Positions 32,301 to 44,100 of a stretch of DNA of 64,000 nucleotides are shown one piece after another. Both the position numbers and the translations under genes were made by a program. The DNA is taken from the NCBI GenBank assembly GCA_002118135.1, contig BDIU01000219.1, positions 125,243 through 189,242 on the forward strand. The letters run 5' to 3'. Position 1 is the first letter of the stretch, and every line of letters begins with the position of its first letter. The stretch comes from Trebouxia sp. TZW2008 (lineage: Eukaryota > Chlorophyta > Trebouxiophyceae > Trebouxiales > Trebouxiaceae). The notes under the pieces are model-generated. The model was not told where the DNA came from. It saw only the letters and a program-made list of their open reading frames with translations, and ran no database searches.

Positions 32301-35300
32301 TCAGCTGCGCTTCAGGTCTTGAAAAGGCAGCCAAGACAGACATGCAGCATGTCAGCAGTCATGGCATGCTTGTGTAGAGGGGCACACAAGCATTGGTTCT
32401 TGCCCTTCCGCACTCAAATGCACGTGTCAGCTGAGCACTGGCTTCTGCAGTAGCTGGTCAACTGCAGGACTGGTCAAGTCCTTTCTCAGCTCTGAATACA
32501 AAGCAACAACAGCTTTGATTCCAGGGTTGGGAAGGGACTTTGCTTGCAGCTGCTTGCAGCGGGCCAGCTGCTGCAAAGGCTGCATGAACTGCTGAAACAG
32601 GCATTTCAGCCAAGCTGTCTTGGCTCCGACTTTAAGCGTGAGAAAAGACTGTGCTTGCAGTTGCTGGCAACATGTCAGCTACGCTTCAGGCTCCCAAGTT
32701 GCAACCAAGATGCTCACACATTGTGTCAGTATTTCTGACATTCAGGACCAAGGGGCATGCAAGGTCTGGCTCTTGCCCTTCTGCACTCAAATGTGTATAT
32801 GGGCTGTCAGCTTTTGCAGCAGCTGGTGATCTGCAGGAATTGTCAAGTGAAGTCCTGTGTTGGCTCTGAGATCAGAGCAAAAGCAGCATTGACATTAAGA
32901 GTGAAACAGGACTGTGCTTGTAGCTGCCAGCAATACACCAGCTGCTGCAAAAGCTGCATGAACCGCCAAAACCGGCACTTCAGTATCAGATCTGTCTTAG
33001 CTCTGAAGACAGACAACCGTGCTTGCATTTGTCAGGGACAAGTCAGCTGTGCTTCAGGCTTGAAAGCGCAGGCAAGACAGACATGCAGCATGTCAGAGTT
33101 ATGGCACGCAGGTGTGTCAGCAACTGTGGCATCCTTGTGCACCAAGGGGCACGAAAACATTGGCTCTGCCCTTCTGCGCTCAAATATATCAGCTGAGCAA
33201 TTGGCTTTTGCAGCAGCTGGTCAAATGCAGTGCTGGTCAAATCTAGTCTTTGCTCTGCTCTGAACTCAGAGCCAAATCAGCTTTGACTATAGACTGGAGT
33301 AAGACTGTGCTTGCAAACGCCGTCAACAGGCTAGCTGGTGCAAATGCTGATTGGTGAGAGGAAACAGGCTATTCAATAGCAAAAGCTGTCTTAGCTCTGA
33401 CTTCAGGGCTAAAACAGGATCGTGCAGGCATTTGTAAGGGACAGGTTAGCTGCTTTTCAGGCTGTAGGCAGTCATGGCATGCTTGTGTACGGAAGGGCAT
33501 GAAAGATTTGGTTTTTACCCTTCTGCAATCAAGTGCGTCTTTTAGGTATGAATTCAGCTTTTGCTGCAGCTGATCCATTGCAAGACCGGCGAGTCCTGTT
33601 TTGGCTCTGAAACCACAGCAAAAATAGCTTTGATTTGAGGGCCCAAATGGGAGTGTGCTTGTATCAGCCAGCAACAGGCCAGCTGCTGCAAAAGCTGCAT
33701 GAGCCGCTGAGACAGGCACTTCAATAGCAAAGCTGTCTTAGCTCTGAGTTCCTTGAGCTGAGAGTGGACTGTGCTTGCAGTTATCAGCTGCATGTCAGCT
33801 GCAGTTGAGGCCTTGAAAGTGCAGTTAAGCCAGTAGCACCATTTGAGCGCCAACAGTTGTCACCTGTGATGATTGCAGAGAGAATTTTGAGTCTTATAAC
33901 TCTGCAGTCAAAGCATGCCACAACTGCAGGCGCTGCAGATTTGTACATCCATCTTGGCTGCAACTTCATATCCAGCTGTAAATTCATTTCAAGGATCCTG
34001 CCTGCCTGTACCAGGACCCTGAAGCACAGAAATGAAATGCATGCTGACCCATCTTGCATGCTTCACTTTCCCAACCCCAACCTGACTGTCGTCTATCTCA
34101 CTATGTCTGTTCAGCTATTTGCAGCTGTTGTATGCATATGGTCAGACACACACAACTACCCGTCTCTCGTGCAGGCATGAAGCTGTATTTTAGGCTGGGC
34201 AAGAACTTTGACCTGAACATATGGACCAATTGCTGCATGGACATGATGGGCTGGGCCTGCTGGATCCTGTGCATTGACGATCTTACACACTTCTGCTGCA
34301 GGCATCGATCTGTACTTGCAGACAGTCAAGACCCTTGATCAAATTGCATGCTTTCCCTGTAGGCATGGAGCTCTATCTTAGGTTGGGCAAGAATTTTGAT
34401 CTCAAGACGTGGACCAACTGCCGTATGGGCATGATGGGCTGCGCCTGCTGGATCCTGTGCATTGACGATGTTATATACTTCTTCTGCAGGCATCAATCTG
34501 TACTTGCAGACAGTCGAGACCTTTCATGAGGTTGCATGCTTTCCCTGCAGGCAGGGAGCTGTATCCTAGGCTGGGCCTTTCAAGACAAGGAACAATTGCT
34601 GCATGGGCATGACGGCAGCTTGCATTTCCCTTCTATCCTGGGCTGGGCAAGAATGTCCACCTAAAGTCATGGCATAAATGCTGCATGGGCGTTGTAACTC
34701 TCAGACTTTGACTTCCTTGCATGCTCTCTTGCAGGCATGGAGCTGTATCCTAGGTTGGGCAAGAATTTTGACCTGAAGACATGGACCAACTGCCGCATGG
34801 GCATGATGGGATGGGCCTTCTGGATCCTATGCTTTGCTGTCAAGCAATACCAGATCTTTGGATACGTTAGCAATGCCATGCTGGTTTCAGTGCTGCTCAT
34901 GGAGATTTACATCTTCAAATTCTTCCTGTAAGTTTGTTGGTGGGCTCTCACTTGAGCATACAATCAAATTTGCTGGGTCTTTGAATGCCATGCTGGTGTC
35001 ACTTCAGCTTGTGGAGATGAACATCTTTTCCATCATTCCTGTAGTTTGTGCTCAGATGTTGTCTGAACTGTCATCACCATGATGTGTCGGCGCTGCTCAT
35101 TCTCTGCTTTGCTGTCAAGCAGTATTGCACTTGTGACTATGTCAGCAATGCCATGCTGGTGTCAGTGCTCATTGAGATCTAAACTCTCGAACTTTTTTTG
35201 TAAGTCATGTAAAGCTGTCTGAATTGAGTTGTTGCACCCCTGCAATTGATTAGAACACCCACAAGGAGACACATGGCAACACCTTGTAGTGAAGTTGCGT

Positions 35301-36724
35301 ATGCTGAAGCAGGCCAGCTATCATCAGCGATGAACATCAGCAGCATTCAGCCTGACAAGCTATTGTGCACATTAGTGTCACTGAGCTGATTGCAACTCAG
35401 GTCAGCACTGATGTCCCCGGTGTCCTCACTCAGTTGACGCTTGGTGTATGCAGATGGGAGACTGGGTACTGGAGATCTATGGACATCATGCACGACAGAG
35501 CTGGGTACTACATCTGCTGGGGTTGCCTAGTGTGGGTGCCAGCTGTCTACACCTCCCCAGCCATGTTCCTGACCACCCATGGAGTGGACAGTCTGCCTGC
35601 TGCAGCAGCCATTGCCATCGCTGTTGCTGGAGCAGCCGCCATCTATGTCAACTATGACTCAGACAGGCAGAGACAGGTGCGTGAATCTCTCTCAATGGGT
35701 TGCTGCATCTCACATTGATCAGACAGAGGAGCATCAAGCAGTGGTCTATGTGAAGCATCTGATGCTTCACATAGATAGACCACAATCGATTTGCAACTGC
35801 GCTGCATGGTATCTGGTGTCCATCTGTGAAGCGTCAGCTGTTGCATGTTTTGGTGCAGGTGTTCAGAGCTACACATGGTAAGGCCAAGGTGTGGGGCAAG
35901 TCCCCTAGCTTCATCACAGCCAAATACACACCTGCGGACGGACAGGAGAAGACCTCCCTGCTGCTCACTGCTGGTAAGCCCTTGACTCATCTGCGACATG
36001 CTGCTGATCAGCTCATTTCATGTCATTTCATTTCATTCTAGACGTACGCTAGACAGGCTCAGCAGGCTCAGCTAGGTACGCACTGGAGCAATCAACTGCC
36101 TCCTCAACTAGTTCGGCCTTGTGCTATCCTGAACCGTTTGAACTGTGCATGAAGGGAGACGAGATTTTTGTGAACTCGTCTGCCAAGTTTCTCATCTGAT
36201 CAGCTGTTAGCATTCATTTGCACAATGAAGTGCTTCCTGAACTCTTGCCTTTTGGTCTAGCATCAGCATTTGAGTTTGTGTGATGGTGATTGGCATTGCA
36301 GCTTGTTGGGCAGCAGATATTTCAATGTGCAATGCCCCACCTAGCTCTGTGCTTAGGCTGCATTGTCAAGTAGTGATAGCTTGCGCAAAGCAGCATATTC
36401 TGTTAGCATCCTTCTGACTTTATGCAGCTTGTTGCCTCGCACATCAGAGCCCATTGGGGTGTTGAAAAGCTGGTGACTTTCCATACAGGTTGGTGGGGAC
36501 TGGCTCGCCATTTCCATTACCTGCCAGAAATTCTAGCAGCTTTCTGTTGGACGGCACCAGCCCTATTTGGCCAATTCTTGCCATATTTCTACGTCATTTT
36601 CTTGACTCTGCTTCTCACTGACAGAGCGTTCCGAGATGATAGCCGCTGCCAGTCAAAGTACGGCAAATACTGGGCGCAATACTGCAAATCTGTACCATAC
36701 AAAATGGTTCCGTACGTCTTTTGA
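29369..36724 (+). CDS. 7-dehydrocholesterol reductase (sterol delta-7 reductase)
   Basis: ER-membrane, NADPH-dependent enzyme that removes the C7-C8 double bond in the last steps of sterol synthesis. Exons: 29369-29613, 29711-29933, 30017-30072, 30427-30529, 30996-31062, 34735-34927, 35454-35676, 35859-35973, 36489-36724 (486 aa, all phases agree). Diagnostic segments: LDGSLKKF, GKRFEGPVTPNGNIPVYKAN, LYPRLGKNFDLKTWTNCRMG, DIMHDRAGYYICWGCLVWVP, VNYDSDRQRQ, the sterol-reductase signature GWWGLARHFHYLPEILAAFC, and C-terminal DRAFRDDSRCQSKYGKYW. It is the plant DWARF5 / animal DHCR7 type rather than the C14 reductase. Intron 5 is unusually long (3.67 kb) and packed with a ~370-bp tandem repeat and extra copies of exon 6. 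Confidence 0.96.
30905..30970 (-). repeat. Dispersed repeat family 2, reverse copy near DHCR7 exon 5
   Basis: GTTGATTGCTTCTGTACG and TTGGGCCTGCTGAGCC match the reverse of the family core. The copy ends about 25 bp before the exon-5 acceptor (30995), and a TGAATGAATGGATGA stretch fills the gap. Confidence 0.7.
31640..33850 (+). repeat. ~370-bp satellite-like tandem array in DHCR7 intron 5
   Basis: At least six diverged units. A marker CAGCTGCTGCAAAAGCTGCA recurs at about 31830, 32190, 32565, 32939, 33330 and 33677, i.e. every 345-390 bp. It is followed by a GAAACAGGCACTTCA-like segment, AAGCTGTCTTAGCTCTGA, and later GGGGCATGAAAGCATTGGCTC and CTTTTGCAGCAGCTGGTC. Open frames inside the array follow the repeat and match no family. 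Confidence 0.85.
34177..34690 (+). repeat. Four upstream copies of DHCR7 exon 6
   Basis: Copies at about 34177, 34363, 34551 and 34625 precede the real exon at 34735. The first two have GCAG or GTAG acceptors in the right phase and encode LYFRLGKNFDLNIWTNCCMD and LYLRLGKNFDLKTWTNCRMG, then leave the exon after WILC and reach a stop some 35 codons on. The third and fourth are shorter and damaged. Unit spacing is about 187 bp between the first three. Confidence 0.92.
34970..35205 (+). repeat. Two downstream copies of the DHCR7 exon-6 end
   Basis: LNAMLVSLQLVEMNIFS-type sequence at 34980-35030 and YVSNAMLVSVLIEI at about 35137-35180 repeat the exon-6 C-terminal part NAMLVSVLLMEIYIF. The latter keeps CTTTTTTTGTAAGTC like the real donor. 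Confidence 0.85.
35741..35783. repeat. Near-perfect inverted repeat (hairpin) in DHCR7 intron 7
   Basis: GTGGTCTATGTGAAGCATC is followed at once by GATGCTTCACATAGATAGACCAC. The arms pair over about 19 bp with only a 2-nt bulge and almost no loop. It would form a cruciform or an RNA hairpin in the pre-mRNA. Confidence 0.85.
36030..36135 (+). repeat. Dispersed repeat family 2, forward copy
   Basis: CGCTAGACAGGCTCAGCAGG, CTCAGCTAGGTACGCACTGG and AGCAATCAACTGCCTCC in DHCR7 intron 8, matching 49010-49140 and 19275-19375. Confidence 0.75.
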
Positions 36725-37564
36725 GCGAACACTCCAGAGGCTGAGCAGGTTTGCAATTCTTTTCATAGAGATTTGCAGCAGCTGAGCTGACACATGCATT
36801 GTTTAGGAGGGGTTTGAGCTGCAGCGTAGTCAGATGAAATGTCTCTTGAGCGAAGAGATGCAGAGTCCATATTCTTTTGCGCAGTTGATAATGGCATTAC
36901 TGAGCATGCAAGCACAACATTGTAGCATGCGTTTGCAGGTCCATTGTATGTGCTATTCTATGCTGATGAATTTGCCTTGTGATGTCTAGATTGCTTCTAG
37001 TTAGCACAATCAGATAGACAGAGGGGCTTGTCTGTATTACTGGCCTGCTTTCATTACTAGCCTGGGCCTGGAAAAAACATACTGAACTGTCCCGTCAAGG
37101 GCTGTGTGATCTTTGCATGTCGTGCCACAGCTCATCGTGTCTTGCATGAGTCTGTTTTCTCTTTTAGCAGTCTGCAGTGCATGCATTGCAACTGCCACTG
37201 CACCTTGTCATAAGCGGACTTAAGCTCCGCAAAGCGTAGACGCAATTGAGCTCGGCGGTGCCTGTGCTTGTCAATGACGTGCTGAAGCACAAAGGTCTGA
37301 TAAATGGTGCTGTGCTCTCGTTTGTAGGCTGTAGACACCTGCATGGCAAAGTCCAAGGTTGTTCAAACATGGTCAACGCCAGATAATGTTTAGATGCCGT
37401 CCCGCTTAATCACTGCCAGAAGGCAAACACGGCCGAAGATAGCACGGCATGATGTCGTGCAAATGAGCGAAGCACAGTATAGCATTGGTAGGCCGCCTAA
37501 ATTGCTCACAGCGGGCTGGCCCTGTGTCGCGCTTCGAATTCTACGTTCGAGTGATCAAGCCAGT
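36725..37564. other. Intergenic region, DHCR7 / K+ channel
   Basis: The 3' UTR of DHCR7 and the 5' flank of the channel gene. No coding exon was accepted; an ATG at 37394 is in frame with the channel start and could extend it. No repeats of the described families were seen. Confidence 0.4.
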
Positions 37565-40500
37565 ATGGCTGATACAAAGCGACAACCCCTGCTGCAAGCT
37601 ATGCTTAGTCCTCAAAGCACATTGCGTCAACGCATGTGCACAACCAGGCAATGCTGCTCCCCCAACGCTGCAGTTATGGCATAACTTTGCCTGGAAGCTC
37701 CCAGTCAGCAAGGCACTCAAAGCATTGTGTATGCAGGAAACATCACGCTCTCATAGCCCGGCGGGAGGGTCTCTCAAAGACCATGGTGTATGGAGCAGAT
37801 CTGTTCCATACAATGTTGCATGTGAGAAACTGCACTTCCACACCCCTGCATACAAATACTATGCTTTCACAATTCACCCCTTTTGCTTTTTACAGATTCC
37901 AAAAGGGCGATTTTGCTTGCTATTCTTTGCCATTTATTTATTCCAGGTAAAATGCAAAGTCAAAAGAAGTCATGTCGGCGCATCTTGCTCCATGACTTTG
38001 CTCAAGCTGACAGGCTGCTGATCTGTATCCGATGCCTGCAGTATGCAACCTTTGGTTTGCTGTATTATCTTCAAGCTGAACACTGCATCAAAGGAGTGAA
38101 ACATTATCTGCACGCTCTGTGGTTTTCAGTCCAGACTTCAGCCACAATAGGGTATGGTGGTGACCTGATCCCTAACCCCTCCTGCTCTGTCACCAACGCC
38201 CTAGTCACCTGCCAAGTCATCATCAGCCTACTGACAGATTACTCAATGCTGGGTATCGTCTTCACGCGATTCTCAAATCCAACCTCAAGAGTTTCCACAA
38301 TCCGCTTCAGCAAGCAAATGGCCATGACAAACAAGAATGGCCTTTGGCACCTCACATTCCGTGTTGCAAACATCCGAAAGCACCAGATTTTGCGACCAGA
38401 GATTCGTATTCTGTTGCTGCGATTCAACTCCAGACACCCAGATGCCGATGATGCTGGGTACTTACACCAGGTGTAGTGAGATCTCCCATGTACAATGATA
38501 GCATTCAGTATTGTGGAAGAATTGTGGCTGTGACTGCTTGCCCAGTTGAGCTCAAAAAAGCTGATGTCTTGAGAAGATGTGCATGCATTGACCACTTACG
38601 ACATAAAGGTCGAAACACATTGAATAAGTGCACTGTTGCATAAGATGGCACAGATGTTTGATTCAGGAGCTGCCAATCAGCTCCGGGGGTTTGTCACCCA
38701 GCAAGATCACATGGCTGGGGTTACCAACCTCCATGAGTCATGTCATTGATGACCAGAGCCCTTTAGCTGGCATGATGCCTGCTGACATGGAATCTGAAGA
38801 CATGGAATTCCTGGTACTGCTAGATGGCATAGACGCAACAACCTCAGGAGTGCTGCAAGCTAGGTGAGGCTTCCAAATGCATGCACTTGAGTGTCACATG
38901 AAGATGTATTGCAAAGCTTTCAGATTGATTGCTTGTTGTCCTGTGGTTGAAATTGCAAGCAATTCCACACCTCAGCTAGTGAGTCGAGTGGATCTGAGGG
39001 TGTCGGCAGCTGAGCTGAAGCTTTCTGAGCTGTCTGCTGTGCTGCCGCTGTCAGTCACGAGTGATAGTGCAGTGATTCCGAGGTGATGTTATGAATGTCT
39101 ACCTCAAAAAGACTTTTGATTGACCGCTCCACAGCAAGCGCATGTTGACTTTGACTGTACCACTTCTACGCTGCACATCAAGAGCACATCTGTCCAGTGC
39201 CTGAATTGCAGTAACCCAGGCAGGGCTCAGCTGTGACACATATCAACAGGGCTCAACCGCCTGATTACTTCTATAGCATCCTGCATATCAAGAACTGTCA
39301 CAGATTGTGTCTTGCAGGTGCTCATTTCAGCCGTCAGACATCAGACTGAATGAGAAATTCCGGCCAGTAGTGAGGCGTGCCAGTGATGGCATGCTAGCTG
39401 TCAATTACGCTGCTTTTGACCTTCTGGCCACTACAGGTGACTGCCTCTATATTGACTTCTCTTTGTAACGACTGCTTTGGTTACCATCAAGTTGTCCTCA
39501 CTCAGCGGGACCAATGCAATCAGAATGCAGAGATTGGCTCCCAACTGCATTGTCCTTACACGAAGAATCTCCTTACATTGAGTGTCCTTACAAAGGGAAG
39601 TTACTGTACCACTGTATCAGAAAGACTGCTTGAGCCCTGTATGCTGCTGTGCCTTTGTCTGGGCTGCTGTACAACTGCCTTCAGCAGACGCTTAGGTGTG
39701 AAGTACATATTACAAGTTGCGTACTTTGCATTTCATGTAGTTTCCTTGTAGTGAGGCGTGCCAATGATGGCATGCTAGCTGTCTCGTATGCTGCTTTTGA
39801 CCTTCTGGCCGATACAGGTGACTGCCTCTGGCACCGGGTCAGCAAGACTGCTTGGGCAATGTATACTGCTGTGCCTTTGTCTAGGCTGCTGTACAACTGC
39901 CTTCAACACACGCTTAGGTGTATAGTGTGTACTGTAAATTGTATATTTTGCATTTCATGTAGTTTTCATGTAGTAAGGTGTGCTAGTGATGGCATGCTAG
40001 CAATCAGTTATGCTGACCTTCTTGCCATTACAGGTGACTGCCTCTACCACTATTTCAGCAAGAATGCAGCCATATACTTGAGTAACGCACGCTGCTGTGC
40101 TTTTGTGAAGGCTGCTGTATAAGTACCTTTCATGTAGGCTTTCATATGAAGTTCATGCTATTAGTAGTTACTGTACTGTACTGTACTATACATCTGTGTG
40201 TTGCGCAGCTTACTGAAGTCAAGCTGTCCTCCGTAACAGAGTTGTTTTCGCTGAACAAAATGGTTTGTGCAAAATGGTTTTCAGTGCAACTCAAATTCAG
40301 CTGTATTGAAAATGTAAAATATGAGCCTGTTGCAGCACACAATCCGCCAAGAAAGAATATCTTCCCTTGCAGGGCCAGAAGCTTCTGATGATCTGGAGAT
40401 TGGCCAGACAAGTGAGCTGGTAGCATTAGCGCAGAACCCATCTAGAACATATATCCCTCCTGATGCAGACGATGAGCAACATCAAAGTCCTGAGAGAAAT

Positions 40501-40626
40501 GCAAGTCAGCAGCGAACGCAACAATTGCAAGCCTTGTGCGCAGCTATTGAGAGAGACGAAGGCGTCAGTGACAACATCAGAAAAGTCTGTGCTGCTTTAC
40601 AGCACACTTTGTCTGCGAATGGTTGA
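37565..40626 (+). CDS. Inward-rectifier (Kir-type) potassium channel
   Basis: Two-helix K+ channel with a cytoplasmic immunoglobulin-like domain. Firm exons: 37737-37821, 37896-37946, 38042-38470, 38667-38863, 39318-39436, 40373-40626, all phases agree. A first exon 37565-37635 is tentative (it fits by phase). Exon 2 encodes ARREGLSKTMVYGADLFHTM (slide helix); exon 3 the first helix PKGRFCLLFFAIYLFQ; exon 4 the pore with filter SATIGYGG, the second helix, and Kir features such as GIVFTRFSNPTSR, FSKQMAM and FRVANIRKHQI. Exon 5 encodes HVIDDQSPL, MEFLVLLDGIDATTS. The last exon is a polar Gln/Glu-rich tail of about 85 residues not usual for Kir. It may lie in the plasma or an internal membrane. 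Exon 6 has two tandem copies and a MITE beside its donor. Confidence 0.92.
39445..39617 (-). mobile_element. Mariner-like MITE copy beside Kir exon-6 donor
   Basis: The reverse orientation of the 18560 copy: GACTTCTCTTTGTAACGACT, GGTTACCATCAAGTTGTCC, TTGTCCTTACACGAAG, and an intact GGGAAGTTACTGTA end. It begins only ~10 bp after the exon-6 splice donor at 39437. Confidence 0.8.
39750..40040 (+). repeat. Two copies of Kir exon 6 (3' part)
   Basis: RRANDGMLAVSYAAFDLLAD then TG|GTGACTGCCTC (39753-39826), and RCASDGMLAISYADLLAI (39974-40034) repeat RRASDGMLAVNYAAFDLLAT in exon 6 (39318-39436), including the donor context. The second copy has lost a codon pair. They lie after the MITE in intron 6. 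Confidence 0.9.
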
Positions 40627-41189
40627 CAGCGGACAGCTTGAAAGAAAGCAGGAGCATCATGAAAGCATGTGCAGTCTTTCAGCGGAGCAGCAGCATGCGT
40701 GTTTTTGTTTCATTTCCAGTCTGCAGTGACTTATCAGGACAATAGCTACAGGATTGTGATAGCTTGTCTATGCTATACACTCTGGACGCCCTATCTGAGT
40801 GCCACTGAGTCTTATTGTCAGGCAGGCTAGCTTTGCGCTTATACCAGGTTTGTGGACAAAGTTTGGGCCAAAGTTTTGCCACAAGCATCTGATTCATCAA
40901 CACGCCAGTGTGATTCGTGCACAGCTAGAGCCACCGAGCGGAAATTTCTGGTGTGTTGGTCAAAGAAGGACTCATGTAGACTAAGTAAGGACATTGTCTT
41001 TGCTAGACAGCTGATGTAACCCCAAACACTGCTGTGCTACACCAGGCCTGGGTACAATTGCCCTGAAGGTCGCTGATTGAGCTGAAGCCAAACGATCTAG
41101 GACCACATTCACACAGGAAGGATGTGAGACCACGTCTCAAGATCTGCTGGTATATACTGTACAATACGATACTTCGCAACCAAAAGAAA
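40627..41189. other. Convergent 3' region, Kir / gene B
   Basis: Holds the two 3' UTRs. No coding or repeat signal was recognised. Confidence 0.4.
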
Positions 41190-44100
41190 TTAGCGCGCCA
41201 CAATGATTGCCCGCTTAGCTGATGATGTCCTTGTGATAGACTTGGTAGGGCTTGAGGTTGGCGAGCTCAAGCTGTCATGAGAGCCTCGCCTGCTGGCATC
41301 GGTTATTGCATTGGGTAAATTTGATGCGTGCCTTCCTTTTTGGAGAAAAGCAGCGTCGAGCCTGTTATTGAAAGCCTGAGCATTATGTTCTTGCATCTCA
41401 TGCCAGGCCTGTATAGAGTCCGCTAGCGCTCTGGCTTTGCTGGGAAACCTGCGTGCACATCATTGCACAGTTGTCGCATCTGAATGTGCTGCAGATACAC
41501 AGATGAGGTTTCATGCTGTTGATCGGCAAAGTCTTGTCATGTGTCTGTTCACACAACGCCCCAGTAGGAATGAGAGGCAGTGTTACAAGGGTTTGTTGGT
41601 GGTGAGCTCTTTGCAAGTGTGTAATGCAATGCGCTCATGTCACTGCCTGTCAGCCTGGAACCCCCATTTGTCAGCAGTCAGCCAGTATGCAGCATCCATG
41701 ACGCATCTTCTGCATGTGACGCATAACCTTCCCTGGAGTAGCTCAGGCGACTTTTCTCATGCACTGGAAAGCAAGAGACAAGACTGGACCTGCTTGATTG
41801 CTACCGTGTCGGTCTTGATTGCTCAATTGCTGCCCTTTTAATCTGAACCGCTTGACAGCTGCCGTTTTGGTGCAACGCTTACCTGAGCCCTTGGCTGGGT
41901 TCCAGGCGCAGGCGCGGTGTCTTGTCTATACGTGCTAGGTACTGCCGGATTTCCAGCGTATCCCAATAACGCCGCTGGCACATACTATGCAAGAGCTGTG
42001 CGTGAGGGCCCTCTGCAGTTGCCATCACCAAAGCAACACCTGCACCACAATAATCAGTTTCGTTTGGCAAGGCCCTTGAAAAGCCTCCAGCATTTCTGGT
42101 GAGTCACAGTGTGACAAGGAAAGGTGATGCAGTGCATCAAACAATGGCTTACACTGCAACAGTGATGTACACATGATTGACGCTTCACCTGGCTCCTGCT
42201 GTACATCAAGGGCAGGGGCAGCAACGTTGCTAGGGGCAGCATCAGACAGCCCTTCTGCTGCAGCATTTGATGAAGCTCGCCACAAGCTGTTTGTTGACTG
42301 ATCCCAAGCGAAAAGGCCAGGCTTGCTTCCATCAGAACTCTGCATGACAATATGTGAGGCTCAACTTGACAAGACCATGTAAGCATCAGATCAAATTTCC
42401 ACAAAGACTGGGTCCAAGGTGAAACGCTCAGGCCTGCTTCCATCAGCACTCTGCATGGCAGTACATGACGCTTGACGTTACAAGCCCGAGTAAGCATCAG
42501 CTTGCTTGTACACTCAAGCGTTTCAACAAATAAGTCACGCTTCCATCAGCGGTCTGATCTCTGACAAGACCGGAACCAGTAGCGTGCCTGGAAATGTAGC
42601 TGACAAGCTGACTGGAACTGACTTCATGCTGTTATGTCCTGGATATTGATTGAAAGGCTCCCCACTTTGCACAGGATAGGATGATAGCACTGCATGTGAA
42701 GGCCAATTTGACACAAAGCTGCACTGCAGCAAGCATAGCAAAAGCTGTGCATTTAGAGTTGGAAGCTGTCACAATGCTGAGCACCCGGTGCTTGTTGCTT
42801 GGAATGCGTGAGTGTTGGCATCAGAAGCATTGACCAGCATGCACGCACGCTACCATGTTTGACCAGACCAGTTTGAAGCGTAGCAAAGCCACACGTGGCA
42901 ATCTGTGAGCAATAGCTGATATCTACAAATTTTGCGTGCTTTGAGCAATACATACAGCAAGCATGACCACAAAAGCAGAAAGCTGGCATCATACAAGCTT
43001 CAAACTTGTTGTCCTTTCAACTTTGCAGGTATTTCATGTCACTGAGCACAAGTATTATGGCAGGAAGCATGGACATATCATATATCATTGTCAAAGGTGT
43101 CTGATGGCATGCAGCACTGACCTGCTGACGGATGAGCATACGCCTTGATACTGTAGTCAATCAATCCAACACTCACTTTTACTGCCCTTGGGACCCAACG
43201 GGGGGGTCAACAGACAATGTCAACAATGGAGCAAGGCAAAGCAGACACCCAAACTAGTGAATGAAGCATGCAAAAAGCATGTCATGCCTGATGTCTGCTT
43301 TCTCTGGTAACTGCAGGTGACCCTTGTTGACTGCGAGCTCGGCTGTCCACAGACTCCTCAACCAGCTTCTGGCTGGCATCTAGCAAATCCTCCAATTCAG
43401 AGAAGGCGCCTTGCTGCATGCAGGCATTAATTTTGAGACAGATTGTGTCGCTGCATCCTGGTGAGTGGGTATGACAGAGACTATACAACTGGCACTTTGG
43501 GCAGCAAGTGAGCATGAGTGCGAATCAGCTGGAGTGTTCACAGCATCCTCAACCAGCTTCTGGCTGGCATCTAGCAGGTCCTCCAGATCAGAGAAAGCGC
43601 CTTGCTGCAGGCGAGCTGTGACAGGCATATTCAAGCAGATTTGATCACTGCATTCACAGGCATGTATACAACAGGTACTGTACAACAGCCAAGATGTTCA
43701 GCAGACTGAGCACGAGTATGAACCAGAGTATGCACGCATCAAGCTGCAGACACACTGCAGCAGGCAAAGCACCCAGCTGCACACAGGCCATAAGCATTGA
43801 TGAGGAACAAAATTTGAATTTGAATGCTGTTGCTGCAATGCCTCAGCAAAACAAAAGGTGTGTGCATCCAGTGATGTGCTTACGGAAGCAACAGGGCTGT
43901 CAGATGTGCTGGCCCTGGCACCAGTTGCTGCTCTGGTCTGTGCATCTTTAGCAGCAAAATGGCCGGACAGGCCCCTGGCAAGGCCTTGCTCATTGTTTCT
44001 GGATGCTTGAAACTGCTTGTCAAGGTTTCTGACAAAGTCTGCCTGCGCATTGGGTTGTAAGCTGTTCAAGGATAGACACAGCAAATTGCCTGCTCAAGCA

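Noticed and set aside
32757..33263. 168-codon open frame in DHCR7 intron 5
   Set aside because: It follows the ~370-bp tandem repeat; other units are interrupted and the translation matches nothing.
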